A stretch of 64,000 nt of DNA from Pteria penguin (taxonomy: Eukaryota; Mollusca; Bivalvia; Pterioida; Pteriidae). Position numbers and translations under genes: made by a program. Shown here piece after piece: positions 13,342-26,039 of the stretch; within the stretch, counting starts at the first letter, position 1; the number at the start of each line of letters is the position of its first letter. The notes below the pieces were generated by a model. The model was not told the DNA's origin. It made no database searches and saw only the letters and a program-made list of their open reading frames with translations. The stretch spans positions 19,133,341 to 19,197,340 of the forward strand of contig CM068583.1 in the NCBI GenBank assembly GCA_035048485.1, read 5' to 3'.

Positions 13342-16300
13342 ATGGATATCATGAATTCGGTAAGTAATATTAGTATTTCTAATCGACCATCTTTGAGATG
13401 TTGCCGTTGGGTGCGGTTTTCTCAAACAATACATACCATATGTCCGTTTGTAAATAGGAATTTTCTACTTATATGTTTATACTTTTATTGTCATTATGTA
13501 GATAAATATATATTGTTAAATCATTTATTTCGTACTGTTATATGATGGAAAGAAAACTTAATAGAATCATATGGGCTTTTTTAAGATGAAGTTTTAAAAA
13601 TCACTTAAAAGGCTACATACTTTCATGGGGGAAACCCTAAGTGAAATGTCATGCGTGAAGTCGTAACTGAAGTAATCGTTACAATTATGTTGTACGTGCA
13701 CCTTCATACCTTATATATGAAAAAGGTGTCAAGGACTAAGCCTTTGATATTTCTTCAAATAGTTCCATTTAACATATGTATATCTGTTTAATTAGAGCAA
13801 TGTTTAATTTTGATGAGTATACTGTGAAATACTTCATATTCATGGGGATTCAATACTCTTTGTTTAATTTGTTTCATTTACTTACGACTTTAATCTACAT
13901 TTTAAAACAAAGGAAAAAAGACTTGGCTATGATGTTTGGCAAACTTATTCATAGACATGCAGACCAAAGAAGAATATTTTTCAACTGATTTTGTATGTCC
14001 TCTGGTTTCATGTTTTTTAGATTTATGGTTTGGATTTATCCATCATCTCTACATTGAGACTTCACAAATTATTCTATTGCCATGAATTTGCAGCACCGAA
14101 CTAGGACGGTCAGTTGAAGTGTCAATCGTCATCCAGTTGGCTTGTTAATCGGTTTACAGGCCCACCATCCCACCCACAACAAAAGCATTGCAATCAAAGA
14201 ACACATATTTAAAACATTATAAATAATCAGAGAATTACTCAAGTTGAGGGATAATCAAATTATAAAAGTTATATCGACACTAGCCGACTGTGCGTCATCC
14301 TCCTTACGTCAGGCGTTGTGATTCCGCTATTCTATGCACAACCCCTGACTAAGCGCATTCATAAAATCCGGACTGATACAGATTTTAATTGGCTTATAAC
14401 AAGACCAGTCAGATTGTTGCTTTCATATAACTTACGGGATTGATAATTACAAACCAAAAACAAAGTTTGAAAGCAAAGATCTGATTGGTCGTGTTATAGG
14501 CCGAAGATAACTCTGTGTCAGCCCGAAATTCATGAATGCGACAAGTCAGGTATTTTGTGTAAATTAGCGGAATCACAACTCATGGCGTAGTGAGGATGAT
14601 TGTTCTTTGTCCGTCTGAAAGCGTATAGAAATGTATTTTAGTTGAGAATTATCCTTAAATACCGTCATCCGTGGAAGTCTTTCGTGAAAGCAGTTAATCC
14701 CACAATCATAAGAAAATGAAAAACAACAACACTAAAAACTTGTTTTATATTAAATCAATCGTTGTTGAATACACATTGATCCAGGCCAAGGTAATGGCGA
14801 CGCATTCTTTTGTTAGGTGATTTCACAGTGCGATTAAATAACTTGTATTATATAATAAATATCAGAAAACACATACGTGAAGTAATGTGATGCACCATAT
14901 TCGCATTTCGATAACAAATGTCTCTTTAGTGACGCTCAAGGCCTACAATGTGGAAATCGATAGTATCGGAAGTTTAAATATTTGAATAGCAAACTCATTA
15001 CCAAAGCGATCTTACAGTAAAAGCCAAAGACCATATCTAAGGGAAAATGCATTCATAAAGGAAATACTTCTTAATTATGAAATAATAACGATTTTTTTAC
15101 TCGAATCTTGAAGTACAATTTATATATTTTCGATCAATACAAATGTACTGCAAATTTACTTATATCACTGATGTGATCTTTTTTTTGCATTACTTATTTC
15201 TCTCGTATCTAGCCTTTCGTATCCATGACTACATCTAGGTGATTTAAGTAATGCTTTTCTAAGGAGTAACTACCGATCCCCAACCTCTACTTTACAGTAA
15301 GAGTACGATATCTGAACACAGGAAATTGAAGTATTTCACAGTATGGATAATTTTTCAATGTAGTACAATGCCGATATCAACCTTCAGTTTGTTTTCTTTT
15401 TGCAGCTGAGTATCCTGTTGGTACTATCGTTTGTGTCTTACGGAAGTAAGTCTTATCTACCTGACATAGATTGAGTGTATTATTACATCACTTCCATGTG
15501 TACTTACGAGCTGAATTGTGTCAAATACAATAAAAATATAGGTCATGGCACGCCAATTGCCCTACTTCAACCTTCCTGTGTGAGATAGATTTTAAGGGTG
15601 TAGCTGTCTGAACCAAACCACATGAGAAATAGAAAATGCAATGGTCACATATATTGTTTTTGTACAATGTGTATGAAATAACATAGATTACGAAAGTGTT
15701 TACAAGTTTATGATAAAAAAGTTATATAATCAGTTGACTCACTTGTTCGGGAATGTGGTCATACTTTGCAATACTTATAATACGTATCATGTTACAATGA
15801 TTTATTGCTGGCGTAGCTAGTCAGCAACAAGATTACATCTTTGTATGATGATTAATTAATTCTATACTATCATAATTGTGACTTAGAATCCAATATTAAT
15901 CTCATAAATACCATATGAATTTCAGATGCTGGACCCATGTGTTTAAAGTGCAGTTATGCAATAAATCCTGACGAATGTGCTCAAGTTGTCCGATGCAGTG
16001 ATCACGAAGTATTCTTGATTTATTTATTACTGCGCCAATCACCCTGAAAGGTTTCACCAACAGCCGAAGAAACCATTCGACTTTTTCATACTTATGACGT
16101 ACTCTAAAACTTTTATATAATATATCTACAGTACTGTTGTGCTCCTGATGCCATAATTAGCCCCTTAGCTTGTTTTAGTATTTATAGCTTACTTAATAAT
16201 AATGAAATGATATCATTCGTGAACTGATTGAAAAATCATTCATTTCAATCAATAGTTATGCTAACTTTTATTCAAACACTTTGATATCATCACCGCTCTA

Positions 16301-19300
16301 TGAACTACTAAAATATGCATAAATACATGTATGGACTTCTTGAAAATTTTTTCATTATAATTTGTATGAACATTCCATCTTTGTAGAGCAAAATAGACAA
16401 ATACAACACAAATAAATATTTTAATAAAACACTTCTTCATTGTAAAAATCTGTTGGAATTTTTTACATTTCAGGAATGTTATATGCAGCAGTTTGTTACC
16501 CCATCAGGTCATATTTTGTATGACCTTGGTTGTGCCGATAAATTCGTAAGAAATACACATTTTTTACTATTTATACAACCAATTCCTACTTATGTCCTTA
16601 AGGATGGCATCCCTTCCTGTCTAATTCCTACTGTTTGAATCTTCTGATGGATCCGAAAAGAAATGTATATTTCATTGATATGTATACTATTCAGAATACT
16701 TTTTAAGCAGCAATTTTCATTCCAACGTGGTCAACTGTATGACCCTAATTCTAAATGATCAATTGTGTAACATGTAGGTTGTGTATTCTTCACATAATTA
16801 ATATTGCTTTAAATATTATTTTTTAGGATTGATAATTAAATGCCATGACTAAAAGACATTAAACATGACGTTAAATACAACCATTTTCAATTTTTCATCA
16901 TTTATAACAGAGAAATAGGCTTTCATATAATTGGTTTTTTTCTATAAAGTTTACAATATATTTTCGCCAACATACTGATTTTATGTTCCCACGTATTCAT
17001 GATTTTCGTAATAAAAGAGTTATTCCCCATTTTGGTAAGTATCTGCAGTCAGCCATTGTGACCTCAGACAATTCCTATGAAAGCGTCGCTTGCAACACTT
17101 CATTTCCCACACATTTTCTTTTGTTTCCATAGCACTCGTTTATGTCACACTTAATCTAACTCAAATACCTACTCAAACAATAGATTATTCTATTTTCCGA
17201 AAAGATCCGAAAGGCATACCTTCTTCCCGTTCTAATCCGTTGTAATGTGCACACAATAAGCATGCACGTTCTGCATGCTGCTATTGTGTTTAGTGTACGA
17301 ATATAAACCGTAGTAAAATAAAATTCACGAGATGTTGGCCTCCAGACAGCATTATTCTTACAGGGGGTGTTTTCTAAGTAAACAAATATATCTACGAGCT
17401 CCTGTGTGCTAAACCAGTAAACCAAAGATTCCATACATAAATTGTGTAGACTTAATAGAATAGTTTTTACATTTTACCTCTCTTTTTACTTTAAGATCAT
17501 AAATGATAACTTTAACATTGAAAGGTTACATAATGCATTAATTAATAGTTATATATTTATACATGTAAATTCAGGCTTGTATTGGATATGCAGCAGGATC
17601 TCAATCTCGTCCAATCGTAGGTAAAAGGAAAGTAGAAGTACGGAAAAGCGATAGCGGACGTCCCTTCGAAATTGTAGGTCTAAACACTGACATGCTAAAT
17701 GAACAGAATGACTACGCTGATGGTCGCATAGTCAGCTGTGAGGCGTGTTGCAAAAACAAGGATATATGTAACAATGGAGGCCTCTGTGGAACATCAAGTA
17801 TGTTAATAGCACATTGTTAATACTTCTGAATAGTAAACGTTTAGCTTTGGTAAACCATGACTTGGTATCATATCAGTACCAATGTCACCCCATTGGTAAA
17901 ATTTAGTAAATATATAGGACACAGTGAACACTTATTCTGTGTCGTTTTGGACTTTCATAATTTTCACCTCAAACAGAACTGACGGACGAGGATCCCGAAG
18001 TTACGTCGAAAGTTATCAACTAGAAACGAATTTTCCGAGATGTTATTCGGTCTTAACTTGTGTATCAAATTATTTATTTTACGATAGAAACCGTCAGAAC
18101 GGTTTTATCATAGGAAAAAGAGACAATTTTGGGCATCTGCACTAACAAGAAATGTAATAAGGTGTCATAGAGGACAAAGCTACTCATTCTGGTCGTCTCA
18201 TCCGATTTAATCCTTGAGGCAGGATTTACCGAACATATGTGTTTAATCACAGTTAGTATTAATGGTACAACTGGTATTATAGGTGAATATAAAACAATAT
18301 GTATAGTGTAATTTAATACCATTACAGCATAACTTAAAACTGCAAAAAAGAAGTCAGTGAATACTCTTGGTATTCGCAAATAGGATCTTGATAGCGACCG
18401 TAGAACGTTGAACACTCTTCATTGTGATACTAACATTTACAAATTTTTATTCGGGTTAATTAACAAAAGCTGGCTACACTATTCCATATCGCATCATTTA
18501 ATACCAGGAAATTATGCAGGTTGGTATGTGAATGGACAGAGTGTAGCTAGTAATGAGAGAAGTAAAACATCAGAAATAAAATATCAAGTTTGCAATGAGG
18601 TGTACTTATAATTCTGCCGTCTTTGTCAATATTATTTCAAATAACACGAGCTGTAGGAGATCAGTGAAATAATTGGAATAGAATTAAAGTGTCAAAAATG
18701 ACAACAATATCAACAAGAGTTAACCATGATCTAAATGCTATCCGATGCCCATGCTCTGTGGGAGTCATAACAAATAAAAAAGACTACCACAAAATCAAAA
18801 TTGCTCTGTCAGGAAATGTGCATCTCTGAAGGAAAAGTCTGCTTAAGGCTGTAAAAGCACCCTGTACCATAATGTTTGGCTGATGATCTCAATAAATCGA
18901 CCCTCTCAGAGTTGCAAACAAGGATAAAACCTAAACAGTTTGCGGAAAGACTTGGTCAACAAATACAACGTAAGATTCAAAGCAGAGATAGCTTCAGTCC
19001 GGAGTTTATGTCTTGTAAGTAAAATTTATATACACATTTAGGTTTCAATACACATGGTGGACGACTTTGCTTTCACTGCGATCAACAGTTTAGGCCAGAT
19101 GATTGCGACCGAATTAAACTATGTTCCCAGGATAGAGTGAGTCAGCACCTAATTGTTTATTTATCACAAAACTTGTTGATAGTTATGAAAGGTTATCAGT
19201 GCTACGACTTTTGGTGCTTACGAGACAGTATTTCGATGAAATTCTTTATTCATTTATTTATTCATTGATCGGTAATATGTTTTGCTATGAGATATTACGT

Positions 19301-22300
19301 AATTACAAGAAACCATCTTTAGACACCGTAAAGCGTTCATATCTACAAAACAAAGCTATCATAAATAGGAATAAATTGAAATTGCATATCCTATATAATA
19401 ACACTTTCTTTCATCGTAAATAAAGAAGGAAATTAAAAGAAGAATCTCAGTAAAGTATTCTCTGATGGTATTGCAGGGACAGTGTGTAATTGAAAAAGTA
19501 ATGAAAAGTGTATTCGATATTCTATTGTCAATATATACAATATCAAAAATGCATTATTCTTCTCCTTTTAAGTTCTGTCAAGTTACTCAAACGCATTCAG
19601 ACACCAACCCCAACTTACTGTTTTACAAATCTGGATGCGCTGAAATGATAGTGAGTACACACATAAATATCTAATTTCGAAGTTTCAAAGATTACGTTCC
19701 CTGTGCATATTTGAAGACAATATATGTGACTATCTGGATTTTTCGTGAAAAGAGTGAGACCACTTTATTGCAGAAAAAAAGCATCAAAAGCTACCATATT
19801 GGCAATAAGTAGGGCCCTGATAAATGTTGCGTTTTGTATGTACAATTTCGTATTAGTCAACTTTTAGCATGTTATCCCGAAAAGCCAGATTGCTAGATCT
19901 TAAGATTTTGTTTTTCCAATTTTAATGCAGAAACAATTATGAAAGATTTTAGGATTTCTGAAATTTTTGTAGCAAAAATGGAAGTTGTTTGCTCCTCCCA
20001 AGCATCTAGGGTTTTTTTTTCTGGATTTCTGAACTACACAAATGACCATCATGGAATGTTTTGGCTTGACATTCCGTATCTAACATTTATAATTTTTGAC
20101 TAATTATCATCATATCTGATTTTACGTTTACTTCTTTTCAAAGAATTGCACGTCCAGTCCATACTCTACACGATGCAACACGTGTTGCCAAGGAGAGCTG
20201 TGTAACATGAACTGCACAATACCAAAACCTCCACCAACAACACCACGACCATCAACGACCACACCAAAACCAACTACAACAACAAGTCCTCCAGGTATCA
20301 TTTATATCAATACCAATAAATAATTTTACCATACTTTAAAGGTAAGCCACTCTCTAAATATTAATTGATATTTCTAAGTTTACTAAGTTTCTAAGAAACG
20401 AGCAGAAATATTACTGAACATGTTCATGGTTATAAAGATGAGAGGTGTAAGGTTTCTCACTTTTAGGGCAGTTTTCCATTGATTATGTATAGAATATATT
20501 TGAGGCAATGTATCAAGCAAATGCATTCAGTGTATATAGATACATATTGACGTAACAGAATTATCAGTTTGTAAGAAACATTTAGCGACACGCTGGAACT
20601 TATAGTTATTATGTATGTGAAGTGTTGAAATTTATTTAGATATATACAAGAAGTATTCTTGTATGGCGGGGTGCATTACACAGTTTTACTATACACACTT
20701 TGTATGAAGGATACCAGCTGTACCGTTAGGGCCACGATCATCAATTGTTCATTGTAAGAGGACAATGTCTCATGTTTTCAAAGTCTTAAGGTATAATTCA
20801 AGTCCACACTGAAGTATTATTTGGAAATACTGTAAGCAAGTTACAAATTAAATTTTCGGACTAGGATTATCAATGCTCGAACATATTTCCAATGGTGAGA
20901 AGACCATGTATTCATTATGTCAAAGTCAAGGTCACAGTGATTTACTGTAGAGAAACCTTTTAGTCAAAATACATACTATATTATTGGGGTTAAGGAACAT
21001 CATCGTTACATATGTTACCTATCTTATAAAACAATGTCTCATTTTCATGAGTCAACCATTCCGATAAACTTCTATAGAATAAGTGAATACTAGTATGGCA
21101 TAAAAAATGCTATGACCTTGTAAAACTTGATGCAATGCACACACTGTAGACCAAGGTCATTGTCAACGTGGTTATCTCAAATTATTAATATAAGTGCAGT
21201 GAGACTATTTAATTAAAACTGAGCGGCTTCCTGAAGAAAATCTTAAAATCTGGTTCAAATTTTTGCTGCATGTGTGTTATACCTTCTGTATAAATTTACT
21301 ATCTTGAATTTAATGACGTGCGTATAATACAACGTAGGCGTTGTTTTAGCATAATGAAATGACACTATTTACGTCGGTATTTTACGGTGGTATCTGGATA
21401 GATATACAGTAACACCAATTCCCGAGTTGAATTGTTCTCTTTGATCCTTTGATTGTTCTGCTGTTACGGTGAGTGGGAAGGTGGGCCCGTAAACCGGATA
21501 ACCACACCATTTGTTTGACTTTTGTCAAATCAAATGACCGTCTTAAGTCGGTATCGTAATTGCACTACAATCAAATATTTTTGTAATGTGTTATATGTGC
21601 TAGTATATTATTTATATTCATGTATTCTTTAGCTACATGATGACTTCTGCCACATAACTGAGCTAGTAACTCCTCTTTTTTCTTTCTATTCCTGTACTCG
21701 TTTTTCTTTCCTCACCAATCGCTGGACACCAATACTTGGATTGAATAATCAGGTGTGACATAAAAAACCAGAGTTTAATAAAAGATGTTAGATTAGATAA
21801 AGTATCCCCTAGTATAGCCCTGATTGTAATGGGTTTAAACTCTTCCTATCAATAAGTCTGTTTTAGTTTGTTCTTCACTTATGTTTTACTTCCACACTTG
21901 CCATCTCGATCATCGCTGGAGATATTTGAGCATCTGGTGCACTGAATCAATTTTGTTACATATGCGAACCGGTGTTTCTCAGTTAGCAACGTTCTAGTCT
22001 CGGGATCGTAAGATCGTAAGGTTTCGATGAACACCGGTAAATGTCAGTCAGGAGCATTCATGGCTCGTGATGGAAAATTTCCGGTGTGAGCTGCTGTATG
22101 TCACATAGTAGAGTTCTTCGCTCTTTGTCGGAAGCTCTCGGTGAAAGCCGATGTATGCCAGTCAGTAGCTTCTTGGCTCGTATTGGAAAGGTTCCTGTGT
22201 GAGTCAGTGTATGTCATTCAGTCAGTAGTGTTTTTGGATCGTCGTCGAAAGGTTCCGGTCTGAGTCGGTGTATGTCAGTTAGTAGCGTTCTTTGCTCATG

Positions 22301-25300
22301 GTTGTAAGTTTCCGGTCTGAGTCGTTGTATAAATAAATATAGAACATATATACCTTATAATTTAGTGCACCATATGCGCATTTCGACAACTTGTGTCTCT
22401 TCAGTGACGCTCGTGGCCAAATGATTGGAATTCTCAAAATATATAAATCTTTGAAGAGCAGTGTTGAATCAAAAGGACCAAAAAAAAATGAACCAAAGAA
22501 TCTATCTAAGGACAGAGCTATGCATGAGGGAGATACTACTTAGTTTTAGAGTCATTTATCTAATTTCATGGCTGAAAATTTTGAAGTATATACTGCATAT
22601 GTCAATCAGTAGCGTTCTTGACTCGAAGTCAAAAGATTCCCGTGCCAGCCGGTGTGTGTCAGTCAGTAGCGTTCAGGACTGTTGGTCGAATTGTTCCGTA
22701 GCGTTTTTGTCTACTGGTCGAAAGGTTACGATGTGGGCCTGTGTATATCAGTCAGTAGCGTTCTTCTCTCTGGGTCGAAATTCCGATTTCTTGTCTACTG
22801 GTCGAATGGTTCCATGTTCGAGCCTCATCGGCAACACATCTGTGTCCTTACTCTCGGACCACAAAAAAGAGTAAAAACCGTGTCATGTTAGATATGGTAT
22901 GTAAACCGTCCCACACTGTTGAGGGCGAGTCTGTTGTAAAGGTCTAAATTTCTGTGCAATGCATCAGGCAGATGTATTAAACAACAAACAATGAAACAAG
23001 TTATATGTGGTCCTACAGAAAGGTTATGATCTTGTACAAATCTATGGTGATTTCCAGTTTAAAACATAAAAGACGTACTTAATCGAAAACGTACCTAAAA
23101 ACATGTGTTACTTTATTTGAAAGCTGATTTGTAAATGATTGACATACCACACCCAGCTTCATGGATTACTGTTATAGTAGGTCAAGGGTTCGCAGATCAA
23201 ACATACATCAAATTATACTGCAAACATGTGTTTATAAATGAATTTGTAAAATAATGCATCATAAATTTCATGATTATGACGTTAATGAAAATTTCAAAAA
23301 CGCTTTTTCTATTTGCAAGAACGACAAAATATGAACAACATTTTACATATTTTTAGTTCGTTATTACTTATATATCAAAATGAAAATAGCGAGCAAAACG
23401 AATTTCATATTTCAGATAGGATGGTGGTCCCGTTAAGCGGTTAACCCTACCAATTGTCATTCAATTTACCGTCTACAATCGAATATTTAGTTTTGAGTGC
23501 TTATTATTTTGTCATCTGCATGTCCATGGCCACTGTTGTCATACAGCTGAGACAGATGAGTTCTTTCCTCTGTTTTAGATAGCCCACCAGTGATAATAAA
23601 CTTAAGCAAGAATCCATCAATCATACACAATGGTGATCGTGTTACATTGTACTGTATGGCCGTCGGACGTCCGGTACCAACTATTACATGGGAAATGCTG
23701 GTAAGTTAACACTGCGCTATATTACCGTAGGTACCATCAAAACACTACTATTAGATACTGGTATATTCAGATAACTGTTATTACCATATGGGAAGAATGC
23801 AACTTAAGTGTTATCATTCCCCTGTTCTTGATTTTGTGTGGCTGTGGCACTTTCTATACAGTACTGCTAAATTTATCTCATATGTACAGTGTATAAATAT
23901 TCTGGTGTCTCTGTGTATGTGGGTTTTTTATTATTCATGGCGGAGTTGTCAAACCAAACAGCAGACGTTTACCCTTCCGGTGCACCTTGTGTTGTGTCTT
24001 ATTCCTAATGGTCCACTCTCTAACGTTTTTGTGACCACGATCGAGCATCAGATACTTTCATATTTTACATTACGCAGCAAGTAATATTAACAGCCTGACT
24101 CTCCCGTTTATTACTCAGGTTATTGTGGATATCATAGAAAATATGTTAAAAGATGTTGAATTTCACTTAGTAGAAGCTTTTATTGATTTTTACTATGAAA
24201 GAATTATAGTTTAAGTATAAATAGATATAAACCAAATCAAAATATGATTAATGAAAAATTCAAAGCTTTGAATTACAGTCCATTTTCTATAAGGTTCCCA
24301 AAGGTAATCACAAAGCCTATTTTCAGTGCGTATGTATTGACCCAAAACTTTCAATTCAATTTTGCAAAAGTTTGTAAATTAGTTTAAAAATTGAAAAAAA
24401 TCTCCGTCATGTATAGATATGTCTTTAGATTAGTTATATTGCTCTTACTTTTAGGTCAATTTGGTAACCATGTCTTATTGAAAGTCCTTGTGATTTGTGT
24501 CACACAGTTTGATCAGATCAAATTTTTGTACTTAGGATTGACATCTGGGACTTGTATTCTAGTTGATGTAATCGGACCTGAAGAAACTTCAGGTTAAGAA
24601 AGTAACGTTTTGTTTCACAGACGCATGTTTAGGAAAACAAAAAGTATGGCGGGCAAGTCTTCTTACTTGAAAGATTTTCAAGGGAACTATGAAAAAAATT
24701 AACTACAGTTTCAATAAAACAGTTGAAAAAGCATAAATCGGGCAGGAGGCACGAAAAGTCACACCTTTTTTCTTGGCATCGAAAATATCTAGCATGTTAG
24801 GTACTACCATAAGATACTTTCACTACTCACACACTATTTTTATTTGTCATCAGCTATGCGAGGATCTTTTTCTATTTACATAAACTCCCAAAACCCTTTT
24901 TCATATTATAGTTCAAACAGAGAACTTTAGCCTGATAAAGCTGATTGGCTAGATCATACGTATGACAAAAAGGCATACACTGAGCATTACTGAAAAGATA
25001 TTAGTTGCCGAAATATGCATATGGTGCACATAATATATGTATAAAACTTCTTATGTTTATTGTTATCACTGAGTCAATATCGCTTCTGGGGGACAGTAAG
25101 TTCCCGAGGGTAATCAAAAGCCCAGATTTCAGTGCTTTATTACAGCTCCTTTGGCGATTACTTTAGTTCATTTTAATTCATTTGCTCTTCAAATATTTAT
25201 ACTTTCCATTTCTACTTTTATGGCCTCGATAATTATTTAAGAGACATTTGTTGTCGAAATGCGCATATGATGCATCAAATTGATATGTATGTTTATGTCT

Positions 25301-25681
25301 TCTTATATGTATTACTTATATCTGATTGACTAAATTAAAGAATTCTCTGTATCTAAAGCAAATTGCACAAGCTGTGCACTCCCCTTAGTGTTATATGGTG
25401 AATAGTATTTGGAATTACATATACCAAACTGCATTCTTAAACTAGCAGAATTGATCAGATATCTTTATTCCATTAACACTATTATGTAAACATACTATGT
25501 GGATTTTTTTATATTGTAGTCAACACCAGACACTGCTCCACACAATATACTGATAAATCCAAATGATAATGCTCAACTCATTATAAGCAGTTTCGAGAGC
25601 AAAGATCGAGTCCAGTTTAGATGTGGTGCTAAGAACAGAGTTGGTAAAACCGAAAAAGTCATAGATCTTACCACAATTTAA
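13342..25681 (+). CDS. Secreted protein: signal peptide, two LU (Ly6/uPAR) domains, Thr/Pro linker, Ig domain
   Basis: Ten coding exons, all with GT-AG sites and matching phases: 13342-13359 (acceptor at 13331), 15406-15445, 15926-16008, 16474-16545, 17575-17797, 19042-19136, 19477-19650, 20144-20294, 23579-23700, 25520-25681. Total 1140 nt, giving 379 residues plus TAA. Exon 1 (MDIMNS) plus exon 2 (LSILLVLSFVSYG) makes a clear signal peptide. Two Cys-rich modules follow, each starting C-x-x-C and ending with a CC....LC- or CC...DICN-type cluster typical of three-finger LU domains. Then comes a PKPPPTTPRP...TTTTSPP mucin-like linker and an Ig fold with Cys in YCMAVGRPVPTITWE and FRCGAKNRVG. 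There is no C-terminal hydrophobic segment, so it is probably secreted rather than GPI-linked. AATAAA lies right after the stop. The partner is unknown; LU and Ig domains both bind proteins. Experimental splice evidence is lacking. Confidence 0.8.
14085..14215 (-). repeat. Retroelement 3'-tail fragment in LU-LU-Ig intron 1
   Basis: ACTAGGACGGTCAGTTGA... through CCCACCATCCCACCCACAAC is the inverse complement of the tail block at 27180-27310. The neighbouring 13980-14060 is an inverted copy of the 4015-4200 repeat. Confidence 0.5.
14293..14602. mobile_element. 310-bp palindromic (foldback/MITE-like) element
   Basis: The two halves are imperfect inverse complements almost end to end. The left arm TCATCCTCCTTACGTCAGGC...GTTGTGATTCCGCTA pairs with the right arm TAGCGGAATCACAACTCATG...GTGAGGATGA. 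Inner blocks GCATTCATAAAATCCGG/CCCGAAATTCATGAATGC and GGCTTATAACAAGACCAGTC/GATTGGTCGTGTTATAGGCC also pair. It lies in intron 1 of the LU-LU-Ig gene and has no coding capacity. Confidence 0.65.
14835..15085 (+). repeat. Dispersed repeat, CACCATATGCGCATTTCG family
   Basis: The core GCACCATATTCGCATTTCGA followed by TGTCTCTTTAGTGACGCTC matches 22360-22590 and, inverted, about 25010-25040 and 25140-25290. All four copies lie in introns of the same gene. Confidence 0.55.
15926..17797 (+). other. LU domain 1 (three exons)
   Basis: Exons 15926-16008, 16474-16545 and 17575-17797 encode AGPMCLKCSYAINPDECAQ..., ECYMQQFVTPSGHILYDLGC..., and a part ending SCEACCKNKDICNNGGLCG. The C-x-x-C start, internal single cysteines and terminal CC-x3-DICNN match the LU/three-finger consensus, whose last cysteine is normally followed by Asn. 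The loop in the third exon (GKRKVEVRKSDSGRPFEIVG) is long and charged compared with a typical LU finger. Confidence 0.7.
19042..20294 (+). other. LU domain 2 plus Thr/Pro linker (three exons)
   Basis: Exon 19042-19136 reads ...GGRLCFHCDQQFRPDDCDRIKLC..., exon 19477-19650 carries GQCVIEKV...FCQVTQ...YKSGCAEMI, and exon 20144-20294 carries NCTSSPYSTRCNTCCQGELCN then the PT-rich linker. The Cys layout mirrors domain 1. Exon 19477-19650 is unusually long (58 codons against 24 in the equivalent exon of domain 1), with an extra hydrophobic stretch (FDILLSIYTIS). A shorter version using an internal acceptor is possible. Confidence 0.65.
21440..21610 (+). repeat. Solo retroelement 3' tail
   Basis: GTGAGTGGGAAGGTGGGCCC, the TAAACCGG...AACCACACCATTTG block and TAAGTCGGTATCGTAATTGC match 27185-27330 almost base for base, with no RT coding sequence nearby. 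A further partial copy is at about 23420-23490. Both lie in the intron before the Ig exons. Confidence 0.6.
21975..22850 (+). repeat. Degenerate ~62-bp minisatellite, interrupted by a dispersed repeat
   Basis: Diverged units of the form GTCAGTAGCGTTCTTGGCTC...GAAAGGTTCCGGTGTGAG..GGTGTAT recur from 21975 to 22330 and again from 22595 to 22850. The interruption, 22335-22590, is a copy of the CACCATATGCGCATTTCG repeat. The 137-codon open frame here is a by-product of the repeat. Confidence 0.6.
22905..22985 (+). repeat. 3' fragment of a tRNA-derived SINE
   Basis: TTGTAAAGGTCTAAATTTCT and GCAATGCATCAGGCAGATG match the 3' half of the complete SINE at 40816-41091. The tRNA-like head is missing. 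Confidence 0.5.
23579..25681 (+). other. Ig domain (two exons) and stop
   Basis: Exon 23579-23700 gives DSPPVIINLSKNPSIIHNGD..., with the first Ig cysteine in LYC and the tryptophan of strand C in ITWEML. Exon 25520-25681 gives the second half, with LIISSF and RVQFRCGAKN. The usual D-x-G-x-Y-x-C is replaced by SKDRVQFRC, so the fold is I-set-like but atypical. The split inside the Ig domain in phase 0 is unusual; phase 1 at domain edges is the common pattern. Confidence 0.7.
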
Positions 25682-25683
25682 AT

Positions 25684-25689
25684 AATAAA
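25684..25689 (+). other. Polyadenylation signal AATAAA
   Basis: It lies only two bases past the TAA stop of the LU-LU-Ig gene. This is very close, so a downstream signal may be used instead. Confidence 0.35.
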
Positions 25690-26039
25690 GATGTTATCAA
25701 TTGTGAGTCACTTTTCTCCTTAAATATTCCTTAACTGAGGCAAACCACACCACTGTAAATAAAAAAGATCTGGATGACCAATGACTTCAGTTTATAAATT
25801 CTTAGAGAAATATTTATTGATATATACCTAATATAATGAAATGTGTTTGACTTTTTATGAGTTCGGTCTGTTAGTTTGGTTGGTTACACCACCTTTTTCA
25901 AAATTTTATTGATATTGCGATATGGATGCAGAAGGGAACCAACGACCTCTAACTCCGAATTTATAACAACTTGCATTTTATCGAATGATTTATAAGGACA
26001 AACTTTTGGTTATTGAAAACATCAACTGATATGTATTAT

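Noticed and set aside
22461..22874. 137-codon open frame
   Set aside because: It spans a dispersed repeat and a degenerate minisatellite; no family is recognised and there are no splice sites.
23788..24084. 98-codon open frame after the first Ig exon
   Set aside because: Its start matches a dispersed repeat also seen at 745-840, and it would disrupt the Ig domain if included.
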